A stretch of 17,066 nucleotides of DNA from Nitrospiraceae bacterium UBA6905. Its GTDB lineage: Bacteria > Nitrospirota > Thermodesulfovibrionia > Thermodesulfovibrionales > UBA6898. Shown one piece after another: positions 1 to 6,556 of the stretch (positions within the stretch are counted from its first letter, which is position 1; each line of letters begins with the position of its first letter). A program made the position numbers and the translations under genes. The notes under the pieces were generated by a model. The model was not told the origin of the DNA and searched no databases. It saw only the letters and a program-made list of their open reading frames with translations. Where the stretch lies: NCBI GenBank assembly GCA_002451165.1, contig DKBH01000003.1, positions 1,701 to 18,766 on the forward strand, read 5' to 3'.

Positions 1-19
1 TAAATACAATAGTAAAAGT

Positions 20-38
20 GTTAGGCTTTTCGTATAAC
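20..38. other. Possible integron core-site-like sequences upstream of intI
   Basis: GTTAGGC at 20-26 matches the integron core consensus GTTRRRY. It is preceded by TAAAA-rich sequence loosely like the simple site of attI1, which also ends in GTTAGGC. GTATAAC at 32-38 is a 6/7 match to the inverse core RYYYAAC. The order (GTTRRRY first, then RYYYAAC) is opposite to a normal simple site, and only 19 bases lie to the left, so neither attI nor attC can be established. A 7-mer this degenerate can occur by chance in 73 bases. Confidence 0.2.
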
Positions 39-73
39 CTGGTAATAAGGATTAAAAGCGACAGTCGTATAAT

Positions 74-1378
74 ATGGGAAATTTGGCAAGCAACAAAAAT
101 ACGAGCCTGCCGGAGTTTCAGCAATACCTCCTCGATCGAAAGCTCGTCCCGGAAAAGAATGTGCCCTATTTCGCCTACTGGGTGAGCAGATATCTGCAGT
201 ATGCACGGAAAAAGGAGCTAACCTCTACAGCATACAATGAGACCGGTGTCTTCGAATTTCTCGATGGCTTGCGCTCCGACCCCAAGACGCTCGATTGGCA
301 GCCGCGGCAAGCGGATGATGCACTTCAGCTTTACTATTTCCACTTCCTCGGCAAGGGTAGAAGTGGCGAATCCGGCCGAATGGCCGCAGATGATATCCCA
401 AGCTTGGTGAAGGAACTAAAGCGCCTGATCAGGCTGAAGCATTATTCCTACAGCACAGAGCGCACGTATCTGCAGTGGACTGAACGTTTTCTGGCTTATG
501 TGACGCAGACCGAAAAGAAAGACCTTTCATCGATATCTTCTGTTGAATTCAAGAATTTCCTCAGCCACCTTGCACTGAAACAGCGGGTTTCCGCTTCAAC
601 CCAGAACCAGGCATTCAGTGCGGTGCTGTTCCTTTTCCGCAATGTGCTGCATTTCAATCCCGAGGGGCTTGACGAGACGGTCCGCGCAAAAAGAGGCCTG
701 AAGGTTCCCGTGGTTTTTACGGTGAACGAAGTGAAGAGACTTTTTTCGCAGATGAGCGGGTTGAACAGGCTGATCGCGGAACTCCTCTACGGTTCAGGTA
801 TGCGGTTGATGGAAGTCGCCCGGCTCCGGGTAAAGGACATCGATTTCGATGCGGCCACCATCTATGTGCGGAGCGGCAAAGGAGACAAGGACCGGTCAAC
901 CGTCCTGCCGGAGACGGTCAAGAAGCGTCTGCAGGAACATCTGGTTGGGATAAAAGTCCTCCATGAGAAAGATCTTGCCGCCGGACATGGTGAGGTATAT
1001 CTACCTGATGCGCTTGCCCGCAAGTATCCGACTGCGGGAAAGGAATGGGCATGGCAGTATGTGTTTCCTTCTGCGAAACTGTCTGTTGACCCCCGAAGCG
1101 GCAGAGTAGGCAGACATCATATCAGTGACAAATCGATACAGGTTGCAATGAAAGCAGCGCTACGAAAGGCGGACATTCACAAACATGCCTCGGTACATAC
1201 GCTCCGCCACAGTTTCGCGACGCATCTGCTGCAGGCGGGGGTGAACATCCGCGAAGTCCAGAGCCTACTCGGCCATAAGAATGTTGAGACGACCATGATC
1301 TATACCCATGTGCTCCGGGACATGACGAACGCCCCCATAAGCCCGCTCGATGCGCTGTACGATAAGCAGAACGCATAG
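74..1378 (+). CDS. intI: Integron integrase (IntI-family tyrosine recombinase), long form
   Basis: A site-specific tyrosine recombinase of 434 residues. The catalytic residues are visible: R244 in GSGMRLMEVARL, K269 in SGKGDKDR, H375 and R378 in HTLRHSFATHLL, H401 in LLGHKN and nucleophile Y410 in TTMIYTHV. Residues 296-342 (LHEKDL..., PDALARKYP, WAWQYVFPS, DPRSG) match the additional patch that separates integron integrases from other tyrosine recombinases, so the family call is strong. The usual IntI core-binding domain starts near residue 108. Residues 1-105 are an extra N-terminal part beginning SLPEFQQYLLDRKLVPEKNV, which looks like a second SAM-like DNA-binding unit; classical IntI proteins are about 320-340 residues. 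ATG 74 is the only good start (the next Met is 103), but its ribosome site is weak (AAGG at 47-50, 23 bases upstream) and a perfect TATAAT (68-73) abuts the ATG. No attC sites follow the gene. Confidence 0.93.
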   Translation: MGNLASNKNTSLPEFQQYLLDRKLVPEKNVPYFAYWVSRYLQYARKKELTSTAYNETGVFEFLDGLRSDPKTLDWQPRQADDALQLYYFHFLGKGRSGESGRMAADDIPSLVKELKRLIRLKHYSYSTERTYLQWTERFLAYVTQTEKKDLSSISSVEFKNFLSHLALKQRVSASTQNQAFSAVLFLFRNVLHFNPEGLDETVRAKRGLKVPVVFTVNEVKRLFSQMSGLNRLIAELLYGSGMRLMEVARLRVKDIDFDAATIYVRSGKGDKDRSTVLPETVKKRLQEHLVGIKVLHEKDLAAGHGEVYLPDALARKYPTAGKEWAWQYVFPSAKLSVDPRSGRVGRHHISDKSIQVAMKAALRKADIHKHASVHTLRHSFATHLLQAGVNIREVQSLLGHKNVETTMIYTHVLRDMTNAPISPLDALYDKQNA

Positions 1379-1399
1379 GATATGCTGTCAGCCCTTTCG

Positions 1400-1428
1400 T
1401 GCAAAGAGCACCGTGGTTTCAGTATAAT
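1400..1428 (+). promoter_or_regulatory. Candidate sigma-70 promoter for asd
   Basis: A perfect -10 hexamer TATAAT lies at 1423-1428, 34 bases before the asd start. The -35 partner is poor (TGCAAA at 1400-1405, 17-base spacer). The short region between intI and asd contains no convincing terminator. Supported mainly by the -10 box. Confidence 0.4.
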
Positions 1429-1462
1429 AACACCTTAAAATTCACGCTAAGGGAGCAGAGAC

Positions 1463-2575
1463 ATGAAGCGAGTTGGTTTTGTGGGCTGGCGCGGTATGGT
1501 CGGTTCGGTGCTCATGGGCCGGATGCTGGAGGTAGGGGACCTCGATCTTGTTGATCCGGTCTTTTTTACGACGTCGAACGTGGGGGGAGCAGGGCCGAAG
1601 ATCGGCAGGGACGTGCCGTTGCTGAAGGATGCGAAGAATATCGACGACCTGAAGGCGATGGAGATCATCGTCTCCTGCCAGGGCGGCGAGTACACGTCCG
1701 AGGTCTTCCCGAAGCTGCGTGCTGCGGGGTGGAACGGCCATTGGATCGATGCCGCCTCGACCCTCCGCATGGAACAGGATGCGATTATCATTCTCGATCC
1801 GGTGAACTTCAAGGTCATCCGCAACGGACTTGCCAAGGGGATAAAGAATTATATCGGCGGCAACTGCACGGTCTCGCTTATGCTCATGGCACTCGGCGGC
1901 ATTTATGAAGCTGGCCTCGTGGAGTGGATGAGCGCCATGACCTATCAGGCCGCCTCCGGCGCAGGTGCGAACAATATGCGTGAACTGCTGCAGCAGATGG
2001 GCGAAGTGCACCGCGCTGCCAAGGTCCTGCTGGACGATCCGGCCTCGGCAATCCTCGAGATCGACCGGGAGGTTGCCGGCATCCTCCGCGAAGAGAGTTT
2101 TCCCAAGGCGTATTTCGGTGTCCCCCTCGCCGGCTCCCTTATCCCCTGGATCGACAAACAGCTCGACAACGGCCAGAGCAAGGAAGAGTGGAAGGGACAG
2201 GCAGAGACGAACAAGATCCTTGATCGGGAGGCGAACCCCATCCCGATAGACGGCCTCTGCGTTCGCATCGGTGCCATGCGCTGCCATAGCCAGGCCCTGA
2301 CCATAAAGCTCTCGAAGGACGTCCCCCTTGATGAGATCAACGATATGATCGCAAAGCATAACTCCTGGGTGAAACTGATACCCAACGTCCGCGAGACGAC
2401 CATGCGCGAGCTGACGCCTGCAGCCATAACCGGGACGCTGACCGTGCCCGTGGGCCGTCTGCGCAAGATGAACATGGGCCCGCAGTTCCTCTCGGCCTTC
2501 ACCTGTGGCGACCAGCTGCTCTGGGGAGCTGCAGAGCCGCTCCGGCGCATGCTCCGCATCCTCGTGGAAGGGTAG
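1463..2575 (+). CDS. asd: Aspartate-semialdehyde dehydrogenase, E. coli class
   Basis: Catalyses NADPH-dependent reduction of aspartyl-4-phosphate to aspartate 4-semialdehyde, the branch-point step to lysine/diaminopimelate, threonine and methionine, in the cytoplasm. At 370 residues it matches the proteobacterial class (E. coli Asd is 367). The N-terminal Rossmann fold starts VGFVGWRGMVGSVL (residues 4-17). The active-site cysteine is C135 in GGNCTVSLMLM and the catalytic histidine is H275 in RIGAMRCHSQALT. A ribosome site GGGAG (1451-1455) sits 7 bases before ATG 1463. The stop codon TAG (2573-2575) lies one base before the TTG start of a second, distantly related asd gene, so the two are almost certainly cotranscribed. 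Confidence 0.96.
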   Translation: MKRVGFVGWRGMVGSVLMGRMLEVGDLDLVDPVFFTTSNVGGAGPKIGRDVPLLKDAKNIDDLKAMEIIVSCQGGEYTSEVFPKLRAAGWNGHWIDAASTLRMEQDAIIILDPVNFKVIRNGLAKGIKNYIGGNCTVSLMLMALGGIYEAGLVEWMSAMTYQAASGAGANNMRELLQQMGEVHRAAKVLLDDPASAILEIDREVAGILREESFPKAYFGVPLAGSLIPWIDKQLDNGQSKEEWKGQAETNKILDREANPIPIDGLCVRIGAMRCHSQALTIKLSKDVPLDEINDMIAKHNSWVKLIPNVRETTMRELTPAAITGTLTVPVGRLRKMNMGPQFLSAFTCGDQLLWGAAEPLRRMLRILVEG

Positions 2576-2576
2576 C

Positions 2577-3596
2577 TTGCTGAAGCAGAAGAGGGCATAT
2601 GCGGTCGCCGTGGTGGGTGCGACCGGTGCGGTCGGCGAGGAAATGGTAGCGACGCTGGAGCAGCGGGCGTTTCCATTGGAAAGACTCAGGCTCTTCGCAT
2701 CAGAGGGGTCGGAGGGTAAAACGCTGAATTTCGACGGCCGGGATTTGCCGGTCGAGACGCTGAAGACCGACAGCTTTGCCGGGATCGATATCGCGCTCTT
2801 TTCTGCCGGGTCGGAGCGTTCTGCCCGCTGGGCTCCTGTGGCCGTAAAGGCGGGATGCATTGTCATCGACAACTCAAGCCAATGGAGGATGGACCCGGAG
2901 GTGCCGCTCGTGGTCCCGGAGGTGAACGCGCAGGCTTTGAAGCGACATAAGGGCATCATAGCCAATCCCAATTGCTCCACGATACCGATGGTTGTTGTGC
3001 TCAAGCCGATCCACGATGCGGCAAAGGTTCGGCGCGTCGTGGTCACGACCTTCCAGTCCGTTTCGGGCAGCGGCAAGAAAGCGATGGAGGAATTGGGGCA
3101 GCAGACCGCTGACCTGCTCAATTTTCGGCAGGTCAGGAGGAGTGTTTATCCGCACCAGATCGCCTTTAACTGTCTTCCCCATATCGATGCATTCCTCGAC
3201 AACGGGTATACGAAGGAAGAGATGAAGATGGCGAACGAGACGAAAAAGATTCTGGGCGACGATACCGTCAGGGTCACGGCAACGGCCGTACGCGTGCCGG
3301 TCTTCAGGTGCCATGGGGAAAGCCTGAATATCGAGACAGAGAAGAAGCTGACCGCCAACGAGGTGCGCGCTCTGCTTGCCCAAGCGCCCGGCGTGATCGT
3401 CTACGATGCTCCGGAAAAGAACATCTACCCGTTGGCTATCGATGTTGCTGACAAGGACGAGACCTATGTCGGCAGGATTCGCCTGGACGAGACTATAGAG
3501 AAGGGGATCAATCTCTGGATTGTTTCCGACAACCTCCGGAAGGGCGCTGCCCTCAATGCGGTGCAGATCGCGGAGAGGCTGATAGAGATCTCATGA
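2577..3596 (+). CDS. asd2: Aspartate-semialdehyde dehydrogenase, Gram-positive class
   Basis: A second enzyme for the same reaction, from the other main Asd class (Bacillus/archaeal-like, about 330-340 residues). I place the start at TTG 2577, giving 339 residues: GGAAGG (2566-2571) is a ribosome site 5 bases upstream, and the protein then begins MLKQKRAYAVAVVGATGAVGEE, the normal N-terminus. An in-frame ATG at 2505 would add 24 unrelated residues and overlap asd. CTG 2580 is a less likely alternative. The active-site cysteine is C133 (ANPNCSTIPM), the catalytic histidine H246 (VPVFRCHGES), and the substrate-binding region includes TFQSVSGSGKKAM (158-170). Both key residues are present, so this is not an inactive Usg-like paralogue. 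Coupled to asd by a one-base gap. Confidence 0.95.
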   Translation: MLKQKRAYAVAVVGATGAVGEEMVATLEQRAFPLERLRLFASEGSEGKTLNFDGRDLPVETLKTDSFAGIDIALFSAGSERSARWAPVAVKAGCIVIDNSSQWRMDPEVPLVVPEVNAQALKRHKGIIANPNCSTIPMVVVLKPIHDAAKVRRVVVTTFQSVSGSGKKAMEELGQQTADLLNFRQVRRSVYPHQIAFNCLPHIDAFLDNGYTKEEMKMANETKKILGDDTVRVTATAVRVPVFRCHGESLNIETEKKLTANEVRALLAQAPGVIVYDAPEKNIYPLAIDVADKDETYVGRIRLDETIEKGINLWIVSDNLRKGAALNAVQIAERLIEIS

Positions 3597-3610
3597 CGGC
3601 ATGGCCTATA

Positions 3611-3638
3611 GCCCCTGCCGATTCATCGGGACAGGGGC
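3611..3638 (+). terminator. GC-rich hairpin after the asd pair
   Basis: GCCCCTG-CCG (3611-3620) pairs with CGG-(GA)-CAGGGGC (3627-3638) around the loop ATTCAT, giving ten base pairs with a two-base bulge. No T-tract follows, so it may be a pause or mRNA-end structure rather than a full intrinsic terminator. A smaller hairpin, GCCTG/CAGGC (3686-3699), precedes TTCTTCT downstream. The remainder of the 3597-3756 spacer shows nothing else clear. Confidence 0.35.
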
Positions 3639-3734
3639 GATGCTCCTTGGAATCGCTGTGACCGGCATTTCTGAACACCTGCCCTGCCTGAGTGCAGGCG
3701 TTCTTCTGCTGCGATAGAGATCGTCAAAGGTTAT

Positions 3735-3770
3735 ATGACGGGAGATAAAAACGTAGATGCAATCTGCTGA
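3735..3770 (+). other. Short ORF overlapping the mtaD start
   Basis: ATG 3735 opens an 11-codon frame (MTGDKNVDAIC, stop TGA 3768-3770) that overlaps the mtaD start codon at 3757 in another frame. AAAGG (3726-3730) sits 4 bases upstream as a possible ribosome site. It could act in translational coupling or be chance; there is no homology to support it. Confidence 0.15.
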
Positions 3771-5085
3771 CATAATCATCACAGCCGATTATGTCCTGAC
3801 CATGAACCAGGGGCTTACGGTTATCCGGCACGGCGCGATAGCAGTTGATGATAAGAAGATCGCCGCCGTGGGTCCTGCTGATGAGCTGTTGAAGAAATTT
3901 CGCGCGAAGCAGACGATCGACGGTGAGGGCAAGGTGGCCTTTCCGGGTCTGGTGAATACGCATACGCATGCCGCCATGGTCTATTTCCGGGGACTGGCTG
4001 ACGACCTCCCGCTCAAGGTCTGGCTCGAAGAGCATATCTGGCCTGCTGAAGGCAGATGGCTCAGCCCGGAGTTTGTCCAGGATGCGGTAGAGCTTGCCTG
4101 CCTTGAAATGCTCAGGGCGGGCATTACGACGTACGCTGACATGTATTTCTTCAGCGACAGCGGAGCGCGCGCCACAAAAAAGATCGGGATGCGGGCGGTC
4201 ATCGGGGCCGGTATCGTCGATTTTCCCACGGCCACCGGCAAGAACGCAGATGACTATCTCGCCAATGCCGAGCGTCTCATCGCAACGTGGAAAGGCGATG
4301 ACCTGATCACACCCTCGATCGCTGACCACTCTGCCTATGCCTGTTCTCCCGAGACCCTGAAGAAGTCAAAGGAACGTGCTGAAAAACATGGCGTGCCGCT
4401 GCAGATACACCTCTCAGAGACGGCCTGGGAAGTCAATGAAATCCTGTCCCGGTATCAGAAGCGTCCTGTTGCATATCTCGATGCGCTGGGGTTCCTCAAC
4501 GAAAATCTTATTGCAGCGCATGCCGTCTGGCTGGAGCCGGAGGAGATCGCGGTGCTTGCGGCGCGCGGCACCGGGGTGGCGCATTGCATCGAGAGCAATC
4601 TGAAGCTTGCGTCGGGCATTGCACCGGTTGCGGCGATGCTGAAGGCCGGTGTCCGGGTCACCTTCGGCACGGATGGCGCTGCGAGCAACAATGATCTGGA
4701 TATCCTGAACGAGATGTCTACGGCTGCCAAGGTCCACAAGGCAGTGTCAGGCGACCCGACCGTACTGAACGCCAAGCAGGCCTTCCTGATGGCGACCCGA
4801 TGGGGGGCCGAGGCGCTGGGTCTCGGCACGATGACCGGCAGTCTCGAGGCAGGGAAGGCTGCGGATATCGTCCTTGCGGACCTGAACCGGCCTCATCTCA
4901 CGCCGCTCTATGATATCTATTCCCATATGGTCTATTCCCTCCATGCCGCTGATGTCGATACCGTGCTGGTGGACGGCAGACCGGTTGTTCGGCAGAAGAA
5001 GCTGACAACTGCCGATGAGGCTGAGATTCTCGGAACGGCAGCTGCCTGGGGCGAGAAGATACGAGAGGCGCATACCCGCAGCTGA
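3757..5085 (+). CDS. mtaD: 5-methylthioadenosine/S-adenosylhomocysteine deaminase (amidohydrolase)
   Basis: A cytoplasmic metal-dependent amidohydrolase of 442 residues that deaminates the adenine ring of methylthioadenosine, S-adenosylhomocysteine or adenosine to the inosine analogue. Metal ligands are H69 and H71 in NTHTHAAM, H218 in QIHLSET and D306 in GTDGAASNNDLDIL. E221 and H255 (AAHAVWL) are the expected proton-shuttle residues. The FRGLADDLPLKVWLEEHIWP block (77-96) is typical of the MtaD/SsnA branch. The C-terminus carries the usual composite beta-sandwich part (GSLEAGKAADIVLADL, 369-ff.). GGGAG at 3740-3744 lies 12 bases before ATG. Relatives include aminodeoxyfutalosine deaminase (MqnX) of the futalosine menaquinone route, so the true substrate is open. 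It lies downstream of two asd genes, consistent with a methionine/SAM-related setting, though the 160-base spacer argues for a separate transcript. Confidence 0.9.
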   Translation: MQSADIIITADYVLTMNQGLTVIRHGAIAVDDKKIAAVGPADELLKKFRAKQTIDGEGKVAFPGLVNTHTHAAMVYFRGLADDLPLKVWLEEHIWPAEGRWLSPEFVQDAVELACLEMLRAGITTYADMYFFSDSGARATKKIGMRAVIGAGIVDFPTATGKNADDYLANAERLIATWKGDDLITPSIADHSAYACSPETLKKSKERAEKHGVPLQIHLSETAWEVNEILSRYQKRPVAYLDALGFLNENLIAAHAVWLEPEEIAVLAARGTGVAHCIESNLKLASGIAPVAAMLKAGVRVTFGTDGAASNNDLDILNEMSTAAKVHKAVSGDPTVLNAKQAFLMATRWGAEALGLGTMTGSLEAGKAADIVLADLNRPHLTPLYDIYSHMVYSLHAADVDTVLVDGRPVVRQKKLTTADEAEILGTAAAWGEKIREAHTRS

Positions 5086-5424
5086 GAGGTATGGCATCGA
5101 TGCGCTGATGCCTCGTTCTTGTGCTCCTCCTCGCCGGTTCTTTTGAATCCCCGGCACATCCGGGCAAGGCAGATTATCAGGATGCCCACTGTTGTCTGAA
5201 GTACGGTGCAGCGTGGGACCTGGACTGTGGTGAACATCATCTGCACGACGAGCACGGTAACTCCCTGCGGATCAATTCAGGGACAGCAGCTCCCCAGAGA
5301 CGCATGCCTCAGGAAGTGAGAATGCCGATCAGCAGCCGATCCTCTGTCTGCGGCTCCCGAAAAGACGGTAAGGATGGACACTCTGCCGTATCTTCCTGTG
5401 AGTACGACCGGTCCGGGGAGACGT
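5086..5424. other. Convergent gap after mtaD, no supported gene
   Basis: Several frames are open here on both strands, but none has convincing protein character. On the - strand, a frame reading down from about 5264 (possible GTG start after GGAG) contains a short hydrophobic run (TVGILIICLARMC) and then runs into mtaD antisense; I do not call it. Next to the mtaD stop, CATACC (5071-5076) and GGTATG (5088-5093) could form a weak hairpin without a T-tract. No tRNA, repeat or CRISPR unit was seen. Confidence 0.5.
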
Positions 5425-5628
5425 ATGCCATTCCTGGATAATCAGCGGTCTCAGATCCGGGATCTGCTGCAGGCTGTTGCGGCCGGTCTGTGCATTATGG
5501 TTCTGTTCCTGCTGAGGAGAAGAAGCAAAACGGAGCAGTATGCTTACAGTTCTCTTCTGCCTTCCAGAGCCTTGCCGAGGGTGACCTCGTCGGCAAATTC
5601 GATGTCGCTGCCCATGGGGAGGCCGTAA
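5425..5628 (+). CDS. Possible small membrane protein, unrecognised
   Basis: ATG 5425 follows a good ribosome site (GGGGAG, 5415-5420, 4 bases upstream) and opens 67 codons. The first 35 residues read like a genuine small single-pass protein: a charged start (MPFLDNQRSQIRDLLQ), a hydrophobic stretch AVAAGLCIMVLFLL, then a basic stop-transfer patch RRRSK. Codon choice in this part (CTG, CAG, ATC) resembles the neighbours. Against it, the last 28 codons overlap the 3' end of recR on the other strand and look like antisense shadow, and I recognise no family. It could be a real short gene with a ragged end, a decayed remnant, or chance. Confidence 0.22.
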   Translation: MPFLDNQRSQIRDLLQAVAAGLCIMVLFLLRRRSKTEQYAYSSLLPSRALPRVTSSANSMSLPMGRP

Positions 5629-6134
5629 GCTATGCGGGTGACCTTTACGTTGAGCGGTGCCAGCTGTTCCTTGATATACTGTGCCGTGATCTCGCCCTTC
5701 GTGGTAGGGTTCGTGGCGATCACCACTTCGCGGATGTCATGGTCCTTCACGCGCCCCACAAGTTCATCGATCTTCAGTCGTTCCGGGGTGATGCCGTCTA
5801 TGGGCGAGAGGGCCCCCAGGAGCACATGATAGAGACACCGAAAGGCCTTTGCCCGCTCAATAACCAGAATATTGCTCGGTTCTTCCACCACCACGATGCG
5901 GGAGCGGTCGCGGGATTCGTCGCTGCAGATCTCGCAGAGATCGCTGTCCGTGATATTGAAGCATTGGCTGCAGAAGCGGGCTGTCTGCTTAACCGTCCGT
6001 ATGGCGTCGGCGATGGACAGCGCTTCTGCCTCGGGCATGGAGAGGATAAAGAAGGCGAGACGCTGTGCCGATTTCCTGCCGATACCGGGCAGACGCGTCA
6101 ATTGATTGATGAGATTTTCAATGATACCGTGCAA
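5544..6134 (-). CDS. recR: Recombination mediator protein RecR
   Basis: A cytoplasmic DNA-repair factor that works with RecO/RecF to load RecA on SSB-coated single-stranded DNA. Its 196 residues match the family length (about 198). Domain order is standard: a helix-hairpin-helix at the N-terminus (LTRLPGIGRKSAQRLAF, 12-28), a zinc finger with C55, C58, C67 and C70, then a Toprim domain starting RIVVVEEPSNILVIE (79-93). The C-terminal PMGSDIEFADEVTLGKAL block is family-typical. The start is TTG at 6134, with AAGGA eight bases upstream on the - strand; no ATG gives a full N-terminus. It follows ybaB by 80 bases on the same strand and is the last gene of the ffs-dnaX-ybaB-recR cluster. Confidence 0.96.
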   Translation of the reverse strand: MHGIIENLINQLTRLPGIGRKSAQRLAFFILSMPEAEALSIADAIRTVKQTARFCSQCFNITDSDLCEICSDESRDRSRIVVVEEPSNILVIERAKAFRCLYHVLLGALSPIDGITPERLKIDELVGRVKDHDIREVVIATNPTTKGEITAQYIKEQLAPLNVKVTRIAYGLPMGSDIEFADEVTLGKALEGRREL

Positions 6135-6214
6135 AGCTCAGTCCTTAAGACCCCGTGAATAATGCACAGCATGTATCGCAGTCACGTATGCACCATACAC
6201 GGTTCACTGCCCTG

Positions 6215-6556
6215 TCATCGCCCGAACATGCCGCCGAGGTTGCCCATGCCCGGTATATTGAGCCCGCCGGTGAGCTTTGACATCTCGGTGTTTACCATCT
6301 CCTGAGCCCTCCTGAGCGCCTCATTGGATGCAGCGAGGATAAGGTCCTGGAGCATCTCGACGTCATCGGGGTTTACGACATCTTTTTCGATCTTTATGGA
6401 GACAATGTCTCCGGCGCCGCTTGCAACGACCGTCACCATACCGCCGCCGGCTGTCGCCTCCACCGTCCTTTTCTTGGCCTCTTCCTGGGCCTTCATCATC
6501 TCTTCCTGGAGCTTCTGCGCCTGGCGCATAAGGTCTCCCAGCATTTTCTTAGACAT
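6215..6556 (-). CDS. ybaB: Nucleoid-associated protein YbaB/EbfC
   Basis: A small DNA-binding protein of 113 residues, expected to act as a homodimer that binds and bridges DNA. The N-terminal helix (LGDLMRQAQKLQEEMMKAQEEAKKR, about residues 6-30) is the typical charged dimerisation helix. The core GGGMVTVVASGAGDIVSIKI (37-56) and the second helical part (DVEMLQDLILAASNEALRRAQ) follow the family pattern. The C-terminus is Gly/Met-rich (GGLNIPGMGNLGGMFGR). The start ATG overlaps the 3' end of dnaX by 8 bases, and the ribosome site GGAGGA lies inside the last dnaX codons, so translation is probably coupled. Confidence 0.95.
   Translation of the reverse strand: MSKKMLGDLMRQAQKLQEEMMKAQEEAKKRTVEATAGGGMVTVVASGAGDIVSIKIEKDVVNPDDVEMLQDLILAASNEALRRAQEMVNTEMSKLTGGLNIPGMGNLGGMFGR

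Noticed and set aside
1379..1462. attC site or cassette downstream of the integrase
   Set aside because: No GTTRRRY/RYYYAAC pairs or folded palindrome; the next genes are core metabolism with their own promoter.
1442..3121. A 559-codon open frame on the - strand opposite the two asd genes
   Set aside because: It is fully antisense to two clearly conserved enzymes, has low-complexity character and no motifs; long antisense frames are expected with GC-rich third positions.
5490..6158. A 222-codon + strand frame opposite recR
   Set aside because: Covers recR almost exactly in antisense, and RecR motifs on the - strand are unmistakable.
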